Shown: piece by piece, positions 29,017 through 38,950 of the stretch
How the letters are laid out: every line of letters begins with the position of its first letter
Numbering within the stretch: the stretch's first letter is position 1
Assembly: GCA_021772335.1 (NCBI GenBank)
Contig: JAJFMD010000002.1
Location: 124,001 to 188,000, forward strand
Direction of reading: 5' to 3'
DNA length: 64,000 bases
Source: Chlamydiota bacterium
Lineage (GTDB): Bacteria > Chlamydiota > Chlamydiia > Chlamydiales > Rhabdochlamydiaceae
Position numbers and translations under genes: made by a program
Notes under the pieces: model-generated
Told to the model about the DNA's origin: nothing
Databases searched by the model: none
Seen by the model: only the letters and a program-made list of their open reading frames with translations

Positions 29017-30351
29017 ATGTTGCGTGCTTTTTTTTGTTTACTGATAGTCACGGGCACTGCTTGGGCTGCTGACGGGAGATTTGGAGCAACAGCGCCAGAA
29101 CGTCATGCTGAGATGGCACAGCACTTAACGAAAAAACTTCCGCCTCAAAAAGAAGATATTTGGCATCGGAAATATTTAACGGGCAATTGGAATGGCGCAC
29201 GCACGTGGATGGCTGAGCAAGGGTGGACTTTCTCTAGCAGTTTTTTCTCTGATATCATGGCGAGTATTGCTGGTGGATTAGCACGCGGCATGACTCAAGC
29301 AAGCTCTCTGGGTCTCGATAGTAATTATGATTTTGGTAAGCTTACAGCCGCTAAAGGGCTCAATTTATACAGTTCGGTAGTCTATCGCTTTGGTTCTAAT
29401 CTCTCTCGAAAAAAAATTGGCAATGCGTTCAATGTGCAACAGCTCTATGGAAGCCAAACATATAAGCTCAATGAACTCTATTTAAGACAAGACTATCGTG
29501 ATTTAGTGCGAGCCAAAGCGGGCAGGCTAGATACAGGTAATGACTTTCTACAATCTAATCTCTATGGACAATTCGTCAGCCTTTCAATTAATCCTAATCC
29601 CATCAGCATCTTTTTTAACGGCTTTTTTTCAACGTATCCCAATCCAACATGGGGAGCGATGATTGCTATAAATCCTGGGCCAATATCAGCTAAGGTTGGA
29701 ATCTATAATGCGAATACCGAGATCAATGAAAATAGATTTCATGGAGTTAACTTTACTTTTGCAAATACTGAAGGAGTACAACCGATTACCGAATGGGGAT
29801 ATCACCTTAACAGGAGGAAGGAAGACAGAGGATATCCTGGAAATTATCGAGTGGGAGCGTATTGGCTCACTGCTGATCGGGAAACTTTTCTTGGTGGTTG
29901 TAAACCAAACTTTTATTCTTACTATGTTCTTCTTGATCAAATGATCTGGAGACCAGAAAAAGCTGATAAAGATCAAGGAATTATCCCTTTCACTTCGCTG
30001 ATTTTTGCGCCTAACGACAGAGCTACTTTTCCTTTCTTTTGCAATGTTGGTATTGTTGCAAAGGGACTGGTCAAAAAACGAAAAATGGACTCAATTAACA
30101 TTGCTGTTGCTTATGGTAAGTACAGCAGTGATCTTAGAGAAGCTCAAAGGGAGGCACGTGCTTGCAATATTCAAGGAAAATATGGGTGCAAACCACAAAC
30201 TTTTGAGATGATTATTGAGCTCAATTACTGGTATTATGTCACACAGTGGTTCGTAATCACTCCCGATATACAATACGTCATTAATCCCAGCGGTTTTGGA
30301 ACGATTCCAGATGCCCTGGTCATTGGAGCACAAGTAGGATGGACATTTTAA
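29017..30351 (+). CDS. OprB-family carbohydrate-selective porin
   Basis: 444 residues from ATG at 29017 (an in-frame TTG at 29008 is a less likely start). Signal peptide MLRAFFCLLIVTGTAWA, then the OprB opening K-Y-L-T-G-N-W-N-G-A-R-T, and alternating beta strands through to a terminal aromatic residue (V-G-W-T-F), as expected for outer-membrane insertion by the BAM machinery. Likely lets sugars or other small solutes across the outer membrane. It overlaps the following phosphoesterase gene by 13 bp, so the two are probably co-translated. Confidence 0.85.
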   Translation: MLRAFFCLLIVTGTAWAADGRFGATAPERHAEMAQHLTKKLPPQKEDIWHRKYLTGNWNGARTWMAEQGWTFSSSFFSDIMASIAGGLARGMTQASSLGLDSNYDFGKLTAAKGLNLYSSVVYRFGSNLSRKKIGNAFNVQQLYGSQTYKLNELYLRQDYRDLVRAKAGRLDTGNDFLQSNLYGQFVSLSINPNPISIFFNGFFSTYPNPTWGAMIAINPGPISAKVGIYNANTEINENRFHGVNFTFANTEGVQPITEWGYHLNRRKEDRGYPGNYRVGAYWLTADRETFLGGCKPNFYSYYVLLDQMIWRPEKADKDQGIIPFTSLIFAPNDRATFPFFCNVGIVAKGLVKKRKMDSINIAVAYGKYSSDLREAQREARACNIQGKYGCKPQTFEMIIELNYWYYVTQWFVITPDIQYVINPSGFGTIPDALVIGAQVGWTF

Positions 30352-31121
30352 AAATTATTCAGATCAGCGATTGTCAAATTGGATTCATTGAACAGAATCT
30401 TTCTTGGCAAAAAGATCTCGATAATATGAGCGCGTGCATAAAAGCTATCAACCGATTAAAGCCTGACTGCGTCATAGATTGCGGTGATATGGCGCACGGT
30501 CCTGTTGGAACGGAAATTCATGCAAATCAAAAGGCTGATTATCTTAAAATGCTTGAAGAGATTGATCGAGGAATTCCTTATCAAACTCTATGCGGCAATC
30601 ACGATGCTAAGGGCTCTCCTACTTTTGAGTCGATTCTTAACTTTGAAAAGGACTTTGGAAAATCCTATGGATCTTTTTCTATCAAAGATACTCAGATTCT
30701 CTACTTAAATTCATGCATCATTCACGACTCCAGTCAAGTACAAGATCTCTATAATGAGCAGTGGTTGTGGCTAGAGAAAGCGATAGATAAAGATGCTCAA
30801 TATCGCCTTCTATTTATGCACCACCCCTTTTTCCGAGATAGCATTGACGAAGAAGATCACTATTATTCCCTACCTAAAGCTGAAAGGATCAAACATCTAG
30901 AGCTGCTCAATGATTGCAATGTCAATATGTGTTTTAGCGGCCATTTGCACCACAATCTTCAAAATAGCTATCAGGGCATCGAACTCATTACCACATCTGC
31001 TGTAGGCAAGCCTTTAGGCAATGATCCTTGTGGAATGCGATTAATTGAGATCAGCGACAGAGGTATTGATCATCACTTTATGTCACTTGAAGAGCTGATG
31101 CTTAAGAATGCACTTTCTTAG
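30339..31121 (+). CDS. calcineurin-like metallophosphoesterase, CPPED1-like
   Basis: 260 residues with the metallophosphoesterase motifs: D11-C-Q13 (in place of the usual D-x-H), GDM at 49-51, GNHD at 86-89, MHHP and the terminal GHLHHN. The D-x-Q variant is the one seen in the eukaryotic CPPED1/CSTP1 phosphatase group, so it need not be inactive. Substrate unknown; cytoplasmic (no signal peptide). The ATG at 30339 lies inside the end of the porin gene with GGAG ten bases upstream. The 3' end overlaps the convergent MFS gene by 20 bp. Confidence 0.85.
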   Translation: MDILKIIQISDCQIGFIEQNLSWQKDLDNMSACIKAINRLKPDCVIDCGDMAHGPVGTEIHANQKADYLKMLEEIDRGIPYQTLCGNHDAKGSPTFESILNFEKDFGKSYGSFSIKDTQILYLNSCIIHDSSQVQDLYNEQWLWLEKAIDKDAQYRLLFMHHPFFRDSIDEEDHYYSLPKAERIKHLELLNDCNVNMCFSGHLHHNLQNSYQGIELITTSAVGKPLGNDPCGMRLIEISDRGIDHHFMSLEELMLKNALS

Positions 31122-32700
31122 AGTGTTTTTCTAACAGCATTGTGAAGATAATGATAGCAGCTAAAATCAAAAGGATATGTCCGAGAATGAATAAACCATC
31201 GTTGAGAGCAACGATAGAAGATTGTTGCGCTATATTCTCAATGATCAATAGGCGGGCTTGTCTTTTTGCTTCAGAGCTTTCTGCTCCTGTCGTTGTAATA
31301 ATGTGTGTTGTCCAATGATTAAACATTTCGCGATAACGGGTTGATTCAATATCCACTTGCTCTCCAAAACGCTGGGTGTGGAATACTTGACGAACAGTTT
31401 GCACTAAGATTAAAAACGAGCCCCCCATTGCGCCGCCAACCTGACGAAAAATGGTGACAGTCACCGAGGCTTGAGAAATCAACTCTGAGGGAACTTGTGA
31501 AAGAGCTAGAGCAGTCAATGGACCAAGGGCAAGGCCAAGGCCAAACCCGCGAAGGACAAAAAGAGAGACTAACTGAACATGATCGCTTTGAATCGTAATG
31601 TAGTGATTTAGATAACAACTGATGGCAGTGATCACAATGCCAATTAAGGCTAGAAGGCGAATGTTAATCACCTTGGCAATATAACCGGAAATCGATCCAA
31701 TAAAGCCAAAGGACAAACCGAAAGGAACGAGGATAAGACCCATTTTCGACTTGGAATAGAGAAAGTCATGCTCGAGCATAGGCCGGATAGCTGTAGGTGT
31801 TCCAAAAAGAAGGGAACCAACAAAAAATATCGCAATACAGCCGAGTGAAAAGGAGCGAATCTGAAACAGATTAAGTGCAAAAACAGGATGATCGGTTTTC
31901 TTTTCAAAATGAAGAAAAAGGCAAAGCGAAATAAGTGCCAGTGAGATTAAGGAAAGGATGAAAGTTGATGTCCAGCCTTGAGTATTCCACGGAGCTTTCG
32001 CATTGTTGATGATAATAACCACACTAGAGAGAAAGAAAAGAAAAAACAGATAGCCAGAAATATCGAACTTATGTGCTTTATTAGGCTCTGTTTCCATCTG
32101 CATTAGCCAGGTAAGCAGAAGATTGATGGGCCCCAGGGCGAGATTGATAAAGAAAATCCAACGCCAACTGACAAATTCTGTGAAGTACCCTCCAAAGAAA
32201 AACCCTAGTGCAAATCCTAAGCCAAAGGCCATTGCAATATAGAGTGATAGAGCTAAAGTTTGTTTAGAGCCTTCAAAAGTGCGAGAAATGATGCTAATTG
32301 AAAGAGGGAAAATCGCCCCGGCACCAATGCCAGAAATCACACGGTAGATCATCATCTCTGTGAAGTGATCGGAGATCCCTGCTAATGTTGCTCCAATAAT
32401 AAAAATTGCCACTCCAGCAAAGAGAGTTCTTTTATACCCAAAATATTCAGCAGCCCAAGCAGCAAAAGGAACTGTTGCTCCAACTGAAATGAGGAAGATT
32501 AAGGAAAGCCAAGCTGATTTAGTTTGATCAATAACAAGAGCTCCTTGAATACTCGTGTCAGCGATAATGACAGCAACTGCAGAAATCACAGCTAAAATAT
32601 TAACGCAAATAATATTAAAGAGAATGATCCAGTCGAGGATATGTGGATTCATCTTGCATAACAGAGGATGATTCCAGTTAAACATCTCTTTGAGATTCAT
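31102..32700 (-). CDS. emrB: DHA2-type MFS drug efflux transporter, EmrB-like
   Basis: 532 residues with about 14 hydrophobic helices. Motif A is visible in GYKRTLFAGVAIFIIG, and a motif C-like G-L-G-F-A-L-G-F-F-F-G-G marks a drug/H+ antiporter. Third gene of a TolC-EmrA-EmrB operon, starting in an ATGA overlap with the adaptor gene. It would power export across the inner membrane and pass substrate to the periplasmic adaptor and outer-membrane channel. Substrates cannot be predicted. The C-terminal codons overlap the convergent phosphoesterase gene. Confidence 0.9.
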   Translation of the reverse strand: MNLKEMFNWNHPLLCKMNPHILDWIILFNIICVNILAVISAVAVIIADTSIQGALVIDQTKSAWLSLIFLISVGATVPFAAWAAEYFGYKRTLFAGVAIFIIGATLAGISDHFTEMMIYRVISGIGAGAIFPLSISIISRTFEGSKQTLALSLYIAMAFGLGFALGFFFGGYFTEFVSWRWIFFINLALGPINLLLTWLMQMETEPNKAHKFDISGYLFFLFFLSSVVIIINNAKAPWNTQGWTSTFILSLISLALISLCLFLHFEKKTDHPVFALNLFQIRSFSLGCIAIFFVGSLLFGTPTAIRPMLEHDFLYSKSKMGLILVPFGLSFGFIGSISGYIAKVINIRLLALIGIVITAISCYLNHYITIQSDHVQLVSLFVLRGFGLGLALGPLTALALSQVPSELISQASVTVTIFRQVGGAMGGSFLILVQTVRQVFHTQRFGEQVDIESTRYREMFNHWTTHIITTTGAESSEAKRQARLLIIENIAQQSSIVALNDGLFILGHILLILAAIIIFTMLLEKHSKKVHS

Positions 32701-33617
32701 GATTTAACCTTGATCTTCACCTCAGTCGACATGCCTGGAAAAAGATAGATTGGTTGATCCTTAGGGAAATCATCAGGAGCTTTGATAGTCATTTTAATCG
32801 GAATGCGCTGCGCAACTTTGGTATAATTCCCTGTTGCATTGTTTTGAGGGATGAGAGAAAACTGTGAAGCAGCAGCGCCTTTAATCACAAATACCTCTCC
32901 TGTGAAGGTTTTTCCAGGATACGCATCGACATGAATTTTCACTGAATCTCCGAGTCGAACATTGCGCAGTTTTTTCTCACTGAGATTCGCCGTAACCCAA
33001 ACATTGCGAAGGTCATACATGGTAAACATCGTTTGTCCTTCTTGAACAACATCTCCGATCCAAATCCACCTTTTAGAAATATAGCCATCCATCGGCGCAT
33101 AAACATAGTAGTGAGTGATTTTAGTATCGATTACTTCAAGCTGTCTCTTTGCTAGGATGAGATCGGCCTCTGCCATCTCAAGACTAGCAGTTGCCATTTC
33201 GTAATTTTTCTCGTTATGATCATAGGTTTGTGAAGAAATAATCGCATCTTGAATGCCTTGCAGTGCGCGCTCGTAGTCATTACGCACTTTATAAAAATGC
33301 GCTTGCTGAAAAGCAACTTCCTTTTCCAGACTCACGATTTTAGCTTGTGCTTCGTATCTTCTAGATACGAGAATATCGCTCTGCATAGTCGCAATGAGTT
33401 GACCTGCTTGAACATAATCCCCTTCATCAACGCAAAGAGAAATGATTCTTTCTGTGACATCGCTACTTAAGTCAACGCTATACGCTTCTATATATGCATC
33501 ATTAGTATGAACATATCCGCGCATAAAGAAAAACCAATAGCTTCCCCCTCCTATAAGAACTAGGCATGCAATAATAATTGCTAGAGGTAGCCAGATATTC
33601 CTTTTCTTTTCACTCAT
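32697..33617 (-). CDS. emrA: HlyD/EmrA-family periplasmic adaptor
   Basis: 306 residues: a short cytoplasmic start, one membrane helix (~10-30), then the split lipoyl-like domain (YVHTNDAYIEAYSVDLSS and VYAPMDGYISKRWI) flanking a helical hairpin with long charged helices, and a beta-barrel domain. This is the adaptor linking the MFS pump to the TolC-like channel. It starts in an ATGA overlap with the TolC-like gene and ends in an ATGA overlap with emrB, so the three are translationally coupled. Confidence 0.9.
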   Translation of the reverse strand: MSEKKRNIWLPLAIIIACLVLIGGGSYWFFFMRGYVHTNDAYIEAYSVDLSSDVTERIISLCVDEGDYVQAGQLIATMQSDILVSRRYEAQAKIVSLEKEVAFQQAHFYKVRNDYERALQGIQDAIISSQTYDHNEKNYEMATASLEMAEADLILAKRQLEVIDTKITHYYVYAPMDGYISKRWIWIGDVVQEGQTMFTMYDLRNVWVTANLSEKKLRNVRLGDSVKIHVDAYPGKTFTGEVFVIKGAAASQFSLIPQNNATGNYTKVAQRIPIKMTIKAPDDFPKDQPIYLFPGMSTEVKIKVKS

Positions 33618-35074
33618 ATCCTTTCTCCTTGCATATCTGCACCGCTGGCATGACGTAGGCCGTAATATGCAGTCATTAAATCAAAACGCGCTTTATCGCG
33701 AATGTTCTTTGCTTGAACAAAGGTGTCAATCGCAATTTGATAGTCATATATTGTGATATATCCAACCTCTAGCTGAGATAAAGCTTGATCAACGGTTTGC
33801 CTTGCGAGCTCAACATTTCCTTTAGCAGTGACATAGGTTGCAACAGCTTCCTGAATCTCAAAAATTTGTTTCCGTACATCTCCGTAGGTCTCTTGAACTT
33901 CTTCCTCATAGCGATAACGATCAGCTTGCCTCTGAGATCGCGCCATCTGCACACGTCTTTCTCTTCCAAGCCCATCAAAAAGCATCCATTTAAAACTCAC
34001 TCCTGCGCCGACATCAAATTGCTGATTCGTGAATTCATCAGAAGGAAAATAAAAATAAGGAGTAGGAAATCCTCCATAATTTAGATGAAAATCAAGAGAG
34101 GGAAGATATTTCCCCTTTTTGCTTTTGACAATCATATTGGCAATTTCTACGCGCTTTCTCCCCTCTAGCAAACCAGGACGGTAACTAAGAGCTAAAGTCT
34201 CCCAATAATTGATCTCGCAGTCGCTAAAAAGATCATTCATCAATGATCCTTCTGTATTGGGAAATCCTGGTTTATAAAGGAAGCTATCAGTTGGTAGTGC
34301 TTCGAAAATACGTTCAACCTTGGAAATTTTTGTCGCGAGTTCAGGAATCGAAAAAACCGGAATTTCTTGATTAGGAAAATTAATTACGACCGAACCAGGA
34401 TCAAAACCAAGAACCTTCACAAGATGATCAGTGTTGGTACGAAGATTTTTTTGAGAGTCATAATATACTGATGTTGAGTTAGCAACAGCGACTTTTGTCT
34501 GATTGACATTATAAAGTATCGCTGTGCCAATACGATAATTGTCTTGCATTTGCTGAGCGAGATTTGTCAACAATTCGACTCGCTCTTGATTGGTACCTAA
34601 AGTCTGCGAATCGAGAATAACCCTATAATAGGCTGAGCGCACATTGTAGAGCGTATCATTAACTGCCGCATCAAGAAGCAATTTAAGCTGCTCAACCATC
34701 AATGTCGCAATTTTCGTCCCATAATAGACATCAGATTCGAAAAGCGTTTGAATCATAGATAGTTGTGATAGAAACTGACTTTTGTGTAGAAAAATAGGGT
34801 GCTCTTCAGTGGTGTAATATGCCTCGCTGAGCGCTTCAAGTTTAGGGAACCATTTAGAAAATGCTTCGAGTCTCCCCTGCTGCGCTTTTTCTACAAGTTG
34901 CTCAACGGCTTTAACCTGTTTATTGTTTTCTAATGCAATTCTTTCTGCGTCTTCAAGAGTAATTTCAAGTGTTGGCATACAGTTTGCATATAAAGAGCAA
35001 ACGCCTAATGTCATTAATAACAACGACTTTTGTTTTATAAAGAAAAAAAGATTAAAAAATTTAAATACTTGCAT
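33614..35074 (-). CDS. TolC-like outer membrane efflux protein
   Basis: 486 residues. An N-terminal hydrophobic segment is followed by two copies of the outer membrane efflux protein repeat with long helices (ITLEDAERIALENNKQVKAV... and a second RPGLLEGRKRVEIANMIVKS block), and FDVGAGVSFKWMLFDGLGRE as a beta segment. First gene of the efflux operon. The annotated start has an unusually long, Phe-rich pre-region (20 residues) before MTLGVCSLYA, so an internal start at residue 21 is possible; neither has a strong ribosome binding site. Divergent from the third barrel/helix gene. Confidence 0.88.
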   Translation of the reverse strand: MQVFKFFNLFFFIKQKSLLLMTLGVCSLYANCMPTLEITLEDAERIALENNKQVKAVEQLVEKAQQGRLEAFSKWFPKLEALSEAYYTTEEHPIFLHKSQFLSQLSMIQTLFESDVYYGTKIATLMVEQLKLLLDAAVNDTLYNVRSAYYRVILDSQTLGTNQERVELLTNLAQQMQDNYRIGTAILYNVNQTKVAVANSTSVYYDSQKNLRTNTDHLVKVLGFDPGSVVINFPNQEIPVFSIPELATKISKVERIFEALPTDSFLYKPGFPNTEGSLMNDLFSDCEINYWETLALSYRPGLLEGRKRVEIANMIVKSKKGKYLPSLDFHLNYGGFPTPYFYFPSDEFTNQQFDVGAGVSFKWMLFDGLGRERRVQMARSQRQADRYRYEEEVQETYGDVRKQIFEIQEAVATYVTAKGNVELARQTVDQALSQLEVGYITIYDYQIAIDTFVQAKNIRDKARFDLMTAYYGLRHASGADMQGERI

Positions 35075-35240
35075 TTTTTATCAAAACCGAAATTAACTCA
35101 ATTTTATTAAGCCTATTTATTTACTTTCTTCTAGCACATAATTCTATTTTATTAGAAACATTGTTTGCACTTATTCGATTAAAAGTTTTATCTTTTAAAA
35201 ATAATTTGTTATAGAAGAAAAAAAACGTGTTTTTTATTTT

Positions 35241-37655
35241 ATGACAAATTATCGACGCTTCAAACAGCAATGTTCAAACCAGGCTGTAGCTTGGTCAGTC
35301 GCCTTTTTGCCCTTTACTATGGGAACTCCCCCAGCTAACTCGTCAAAAACTGATCAATCTAACAATCCCAGAAAAACAAATAAGTCTATTGTAAAACAAA
35401 ATAAGGAAAGTTGTTGCCCTGAAGTTTTTCTCTCTCGTTTGGGAATCAAATATAGAGCACCAAAGGGCCTTGGTTATGATCAAGGTTATACTACCGTTGA
35501 AACATTCATCACACCCAGTCAAAGCTATAATTGGCGCCCCTTTCTTGATGCAAGAGGCCATGTTTTTAATTCAGGTCGTTTAGCTGCTAATGCAGGTGTC
35601 GGGCTCAGATATGGAGATAAACAAGGATCTTTTGTAACAGGGATCAATGCTTATTACGATTATCGAGACTCTAAGCATTTCAACAGCCAACAATTAGGCG
35701 GTGGTCTCGAATTTTTATCTCGCTATATCGATCTCCGTATTAATGGCGCTTATCCATTTAGTAATGATAAGTTCATCAGTCAAGCTTGTTTTAGCGGCTT
35801 CTGTGGTCATTTTGCCTTAGCTCAGCAGGATATTTCTGCAGCGTTGGGACATATTGACGGGGAGATTGGATCAACTCTTTATCAGCCACTTGATCTATAT
35901 GCCGCAATAGGCTCTTACTACCTATTTGAAAGAACGATCAATCAGGAAAAATTTGGGGATGCAGTAGGCGGTCGGGCGCGTCTTTCATTAAAGATCTTTA
36001 ATGGTCTAACAATTGGCGGAGATGTCACTTTTGATAAGATCTATAACACAAGAGCCCAGGGCTGGGTAAGCATTAGTCTCCCTCTTGCTCCTGCGACAAT
36101 GCGCAAATACTCACCCGCTTGGAATCGCACCTATGCTGATTGTGATCGAGCCGCATTACAACTCGCAAGAATGACCTCTCCCGTTTATCGGGATGAAATT
36201 ATCCCAGTACAAGATCTAGAACATCAATTTCCAATCATCAATCCAATCACTTGTTGTCCTGCAAAGTTCATCGTTGTCAATAACTGCAACCCACATTTGG
36301 GGAATGGAACATTCGAAGATCCCTTTTCTGAATTGCAAAGAGCTGCAGAATTCTCCGCTCCTGGAGATATCCTATATCTTTTTGCAGGAGATGGCACATC
36401 ACGTGGCTATGATAAGCCGATTGTGCTAAAAGATTTCCAAAAACTAATCGGAGCTAGCACTTCACTGCCTGTCGGATGTTTTTGCATCCCCGCTTGTGCA
36501 TGCTCAAGACCAGTAATCAATTGCGAGGAAGATCCAATTTGTATCACCTTAGCAAATTGCAATGAAATTGCAGGTATTGAATTGTGTGGTGGACAAGTTG
36601 GTATTGGAACCAAAAATGGTCGACCCATCAGTGGAGGATTTATTCACGATTCTCTAATCTTTGAACCAGCAGAGAATGCTATTTCGATCAATGCATGTGC
36701 TTGTAGCTGCATCGATATTGAACGCTTAGAAATCATGAATGTCACTCCATCATATATTGGCCCCTCAGTAACGACAGAGGCGATTCTTGTGAATATTGGT
36801 GACAATGGATGTGTGCGTATTCTCGATAATCGCATCTCGAATGTCATTGGAGGTCCAGCTATTGCAGTGATTGATAACAGCACAGAGGGAGTTACGGGCA
36901 GCGAGATCCGTATCTTTAACAATAAAATTGAAGAAATTGAAGGTGATTTGTTTGCACCAATTGATAGTGGTGCAGCAATTTTAGTCTCGCTGAAAGCAGG
37001 AGGCAATCGCACTCGCATCATCAACAATTCGATTCTTAAAACACGCTTGAATGAAGTTGCTAATATCCCTACTGTAGGCATCGCTCTTGTTTCAGAAGGA
37101 GACAATCAGTTTATTGTAGAGCAAAATACAATTGGGGATGTCATTGGATCCGCCTTATTGACTACTCAAAAAGGGAGTCAATCCTATGTTGTTCGAAGCA
37201 ACACATTTAGCTCGATTCGAAATTTTCCTGATTTTGCAGCAATTGAGCAATTTGACAATCTCAACCTCAATGCTTTTTATGAAAACAACCTACTCTTTCA
37301 GTCCAACCAACCTAACATTTCTTATAGTACACTAGCAGCAAATGACAACGATTTAATGACTTTTGCACGCAATGTATTCTTAGAATCAAATTCAGCGCTA
37401 ACAAATACTTTGATAGGGCAAAGAAGTCGCTTTATTCATAACGGGAATGTATTTACAGAGCCCACTGCTTTTCAAAATTTTAGCGAAGGATCGTGCTACA
37501 ACATCCGAGGAAACATCGAAGTTGCTTATCTTTTTGAGCAACCGGCAACAGTAACCAATGCGACAGATCGCCAAGATCTTATCGACCAAAACATCTGTAA
37601 TTTCATCAATATACAGGATAATAATTTTGGTTCTTGCCCATGCAATATTCCTTAA
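35241..37655 (+). CDS. inverse-autotransporter-like beta-barrel with beta-helix passenger (3)
   Basis: 804 residues. The N-terminus is atypical: a weakly hydrophobic 16-30 stretch rather than a clean signal peptide, then a ~35-residue polar linker before the barrel (~65-295: YRAPKGLGYDQGYTT, PFLDARGHVFNSG, YYDYR, YIDLRINGAYPF). PVYRDEIIP at ~314-322, the LGNGTFEDPF / GDILYLFAG motifs and a long beta-helix-like passenger (~335-790) follow. It ends in a Cys-x-Cys pair like protein 2. Probably displayed on the outer membrane. Upstream DNA (35075-35240) is an AT-rich divergent promoter region; the ribosome binding site is poor, so the start is not certain. Confidence 0.78.
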   Translation: MTNYRRFKQQCSNQAVAWSVAFLPFTMGTPPANSSKTDQSNNPRKTNKSIVKQNKESCCPEVFLSRLGIKYRAPKGLGYDQGYTTVETFITPSQSYNWRPFLDARGHVFNSGRLAANAGVGLRYGDKQGSFVTGINAYYDYRDSKHFNSQQLGGGLEFLSRYIDLRINGAYPFSNDKFISQACFSGFCGHFALAQQDISAALGHIDGEIGSTLYQPLDLYAAIGSYYLFERTINQEKFGDAVGGRARLSLKIFNGLTIGGDVTFDKIYNTRAQGWVSISLPLAPATMRKYSPAWNRTYADCDRAALQLARMTSPVYRDEIIPVQDLEHQFPIINPITCCPAKFIVVNNCNPHLGNGTFEDPFSELQRAAEFSAPGDILYLFAGDGTSRGYDKPIVLKDFQKLIGASTSLPVGCFCIPACACSRPVINCEEDPICITLANCNEIAGIELCGGQVGIGTKNGRPISGGFIHDSLIFEPAENAISINACACSCIDIERLEIMNVTPSYIGPSVTTEAILVNIGDNGCVRILDNRISNVIGGPAIAVIDNSTEGVTGSEIRIFNNKIEEIEGDLFAPIDSGAAILVSLKAGGNRTRIINNSILKTRLNEVANIPTVGIALVSEGDNQFIVEQNTIGDVIGSALLTTQKGSQSYVVRSNTFSSIRNFPDFAAIEQFDNLNLNAFYENNLLFQSNQPNISYSTLAANDNDLMTFARNVFLESNSALTNTLIGQRSRFIHNGNVFTEPTAFQNFSEGSCYNIRGNIEVAYLFEQPATVTNATDRQDLIDQNICNFINIQDNNFGSCPCNIP

Positions 37656-38950
37656 TTATTAAGGAATCGCAATTCAACCCAACGACTTTTTTTACCGTGA
37701 AACGGCTCATAGCTATGCTCTGCTATAAGCTCTAACACCTTAGAACTAATCAACTTTTCCACTTCTTCCACAACACGCAAGTCTTGGTAGCGATCAATCC
37801 ATATATGACAATTGGGAGCAGCAAGAGCTCTCGCAGCTTGTATCTCATACGCAAGCTGACGAGGTTTTTCAGCAGTGAAATACAACAAGTTTGTTTTTTT
37901 ATGACCTTGATTTCTTCTAAGTTTTTCCAACTCTAAAGTTGCAAGCCCACAATGGCAAAAACATCGGTTTGGAAAATTTTTATTAAAGTACTCAATGCCC
38001 GCTTCAGCATAAGGATAGGCAAAACTATCGCATATATCTAATCTGGCAGAGGGGTTTTGATTTAAAAACCACTCACTAATAAATCCTCCTTGCAGCCCAA
38101 TTTGCACGATATGATTAATCGGTTCGTACTGTTTCAATGCCTTTTCCATTTGTTTGCTCATTCGAGAAGAAAATAAACGTATTTTGCGGTCTTCTGAGGG
38201 AAAGCCATACATTCCGTAATGATAACTTAGCGTGTGATGTTTGCGATGATCAATCACAAGACGAATGTAATGATCGATTAAATTCTTAATATGTTTGTTA
38301 TAACGAAGTGCATAGAAGTGGATGATAAAATCGCCAGGCTGATAAAGATGCTTAATTCCAAGCTTTTCCTGAATTGGTTCAGGCCGATGAAGACTTTGGC
38401 AGGAATTTAACTGTCTTGGCAATAATACTTTAATGCGCTCCTTAATTTTGGGAGATTTATAATAATGAAAGATAAAGGCCTTATTATCCCAGCGATGTTT
38501 GTCTCCATCATAACTATTATCAAGCAGCTGCAAAAGCTGCTGACTCCAAACACAATTTTTTATGAGGAACTGTCCTGTATTCAAACCAGAATAATCCTTT
38601 GATAAGATCATATCAAAATGCTCATCGGTATACTCTTCAAGCTTAATTGCGAAATTCATAAAAAGAGCATCAGCGTCGCTCCAAAATAGCCAACGATACT
38701 TCCCCTCATTGAAAAGACGTTGCAAAAGACGCAATTTGCTCCAAGCTGGAGGACGATCAGGGGCAAGAGACTTTGTCTCAAGAATAAAATCGTAACCGTG
38801 ATGCTCACAATAAGCGCGCTTGTTCTCAATCGCTTTAGCTACAGATTCTTGAAACTTGTCTCCTATTGTGAGAGTCACAACAGCAATATCACTGCTTTTA
38901 AGAGAGCTCGTTATCAATAAAATGCAAAAAACAATCCTTTGTATATTCAT
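37652..38950 (-). CDS. exported GT34-like glycosyltransferase with methyltransferase-like C-terminal domain
   Basis: 432 residues. Signal peptide-like start (hydrophobic ~5-14, SSLKSS/DIAV). Residues ~20-225 resemble the GMA12/MNN10 (GT34) galactosyl/mannosyltransferases of eukaryotes: an A-Y-C-x-x-H-G-Y-D-F block, W-S-K, the L-F-W-S-D-A-D metal-binding motif, and the late G-D-F-I-I-H-F block. Residues ~265-425 look like a Rossmann methyltransferase (HIVQIGLQGGFISEWF as a motif I variant). No partner for AdoMet binding can be confirmed by eye. It shares an ATGA overlap with the preceding shorter GT34 gene. Export of a nucleotide-sugar-type enzyme suggests action on a host substrate; that is inference. 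Confidence 0.72.
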   Translation of the reverse strand: MNIQRIVFCILLITSSLKSSDIAVVTLTIGDKFQESVAKAIENKRAYCEHHGYDFILETKSLAPDRPPAWSKLRLLQRLFNEGKYRWLFWSDADALFMNFAIKLEEYTDEHFDMILSKDYSGLNTGQFLIKNCVWSQQLLQLLDNSYDGDKHRWDNKAFIFHYYKSPKIKERIKVLLPRQLNSCQSLHRPEPIQEKLGIKHLYQPGDFIIHFYALRYNKHIKNLIDHYIRLVIDHRKHHTLSYHYGMYGFPSEDRKIRLFSSRMSKQMEKALKQYEPINHIVQIGLQGGFISEWFLNQNPSARLDICDSFAYPYAEAGIEYFNKNFPNRCFCHCGLATLELEKLRRNQGHKKTNLLYFTAEKPRQLAYEIQAARALAAPNCHIWIDRYQDLRVVEEVEKLISSKVLELIAEHSYEPFHGKKSRWVELRFLNN

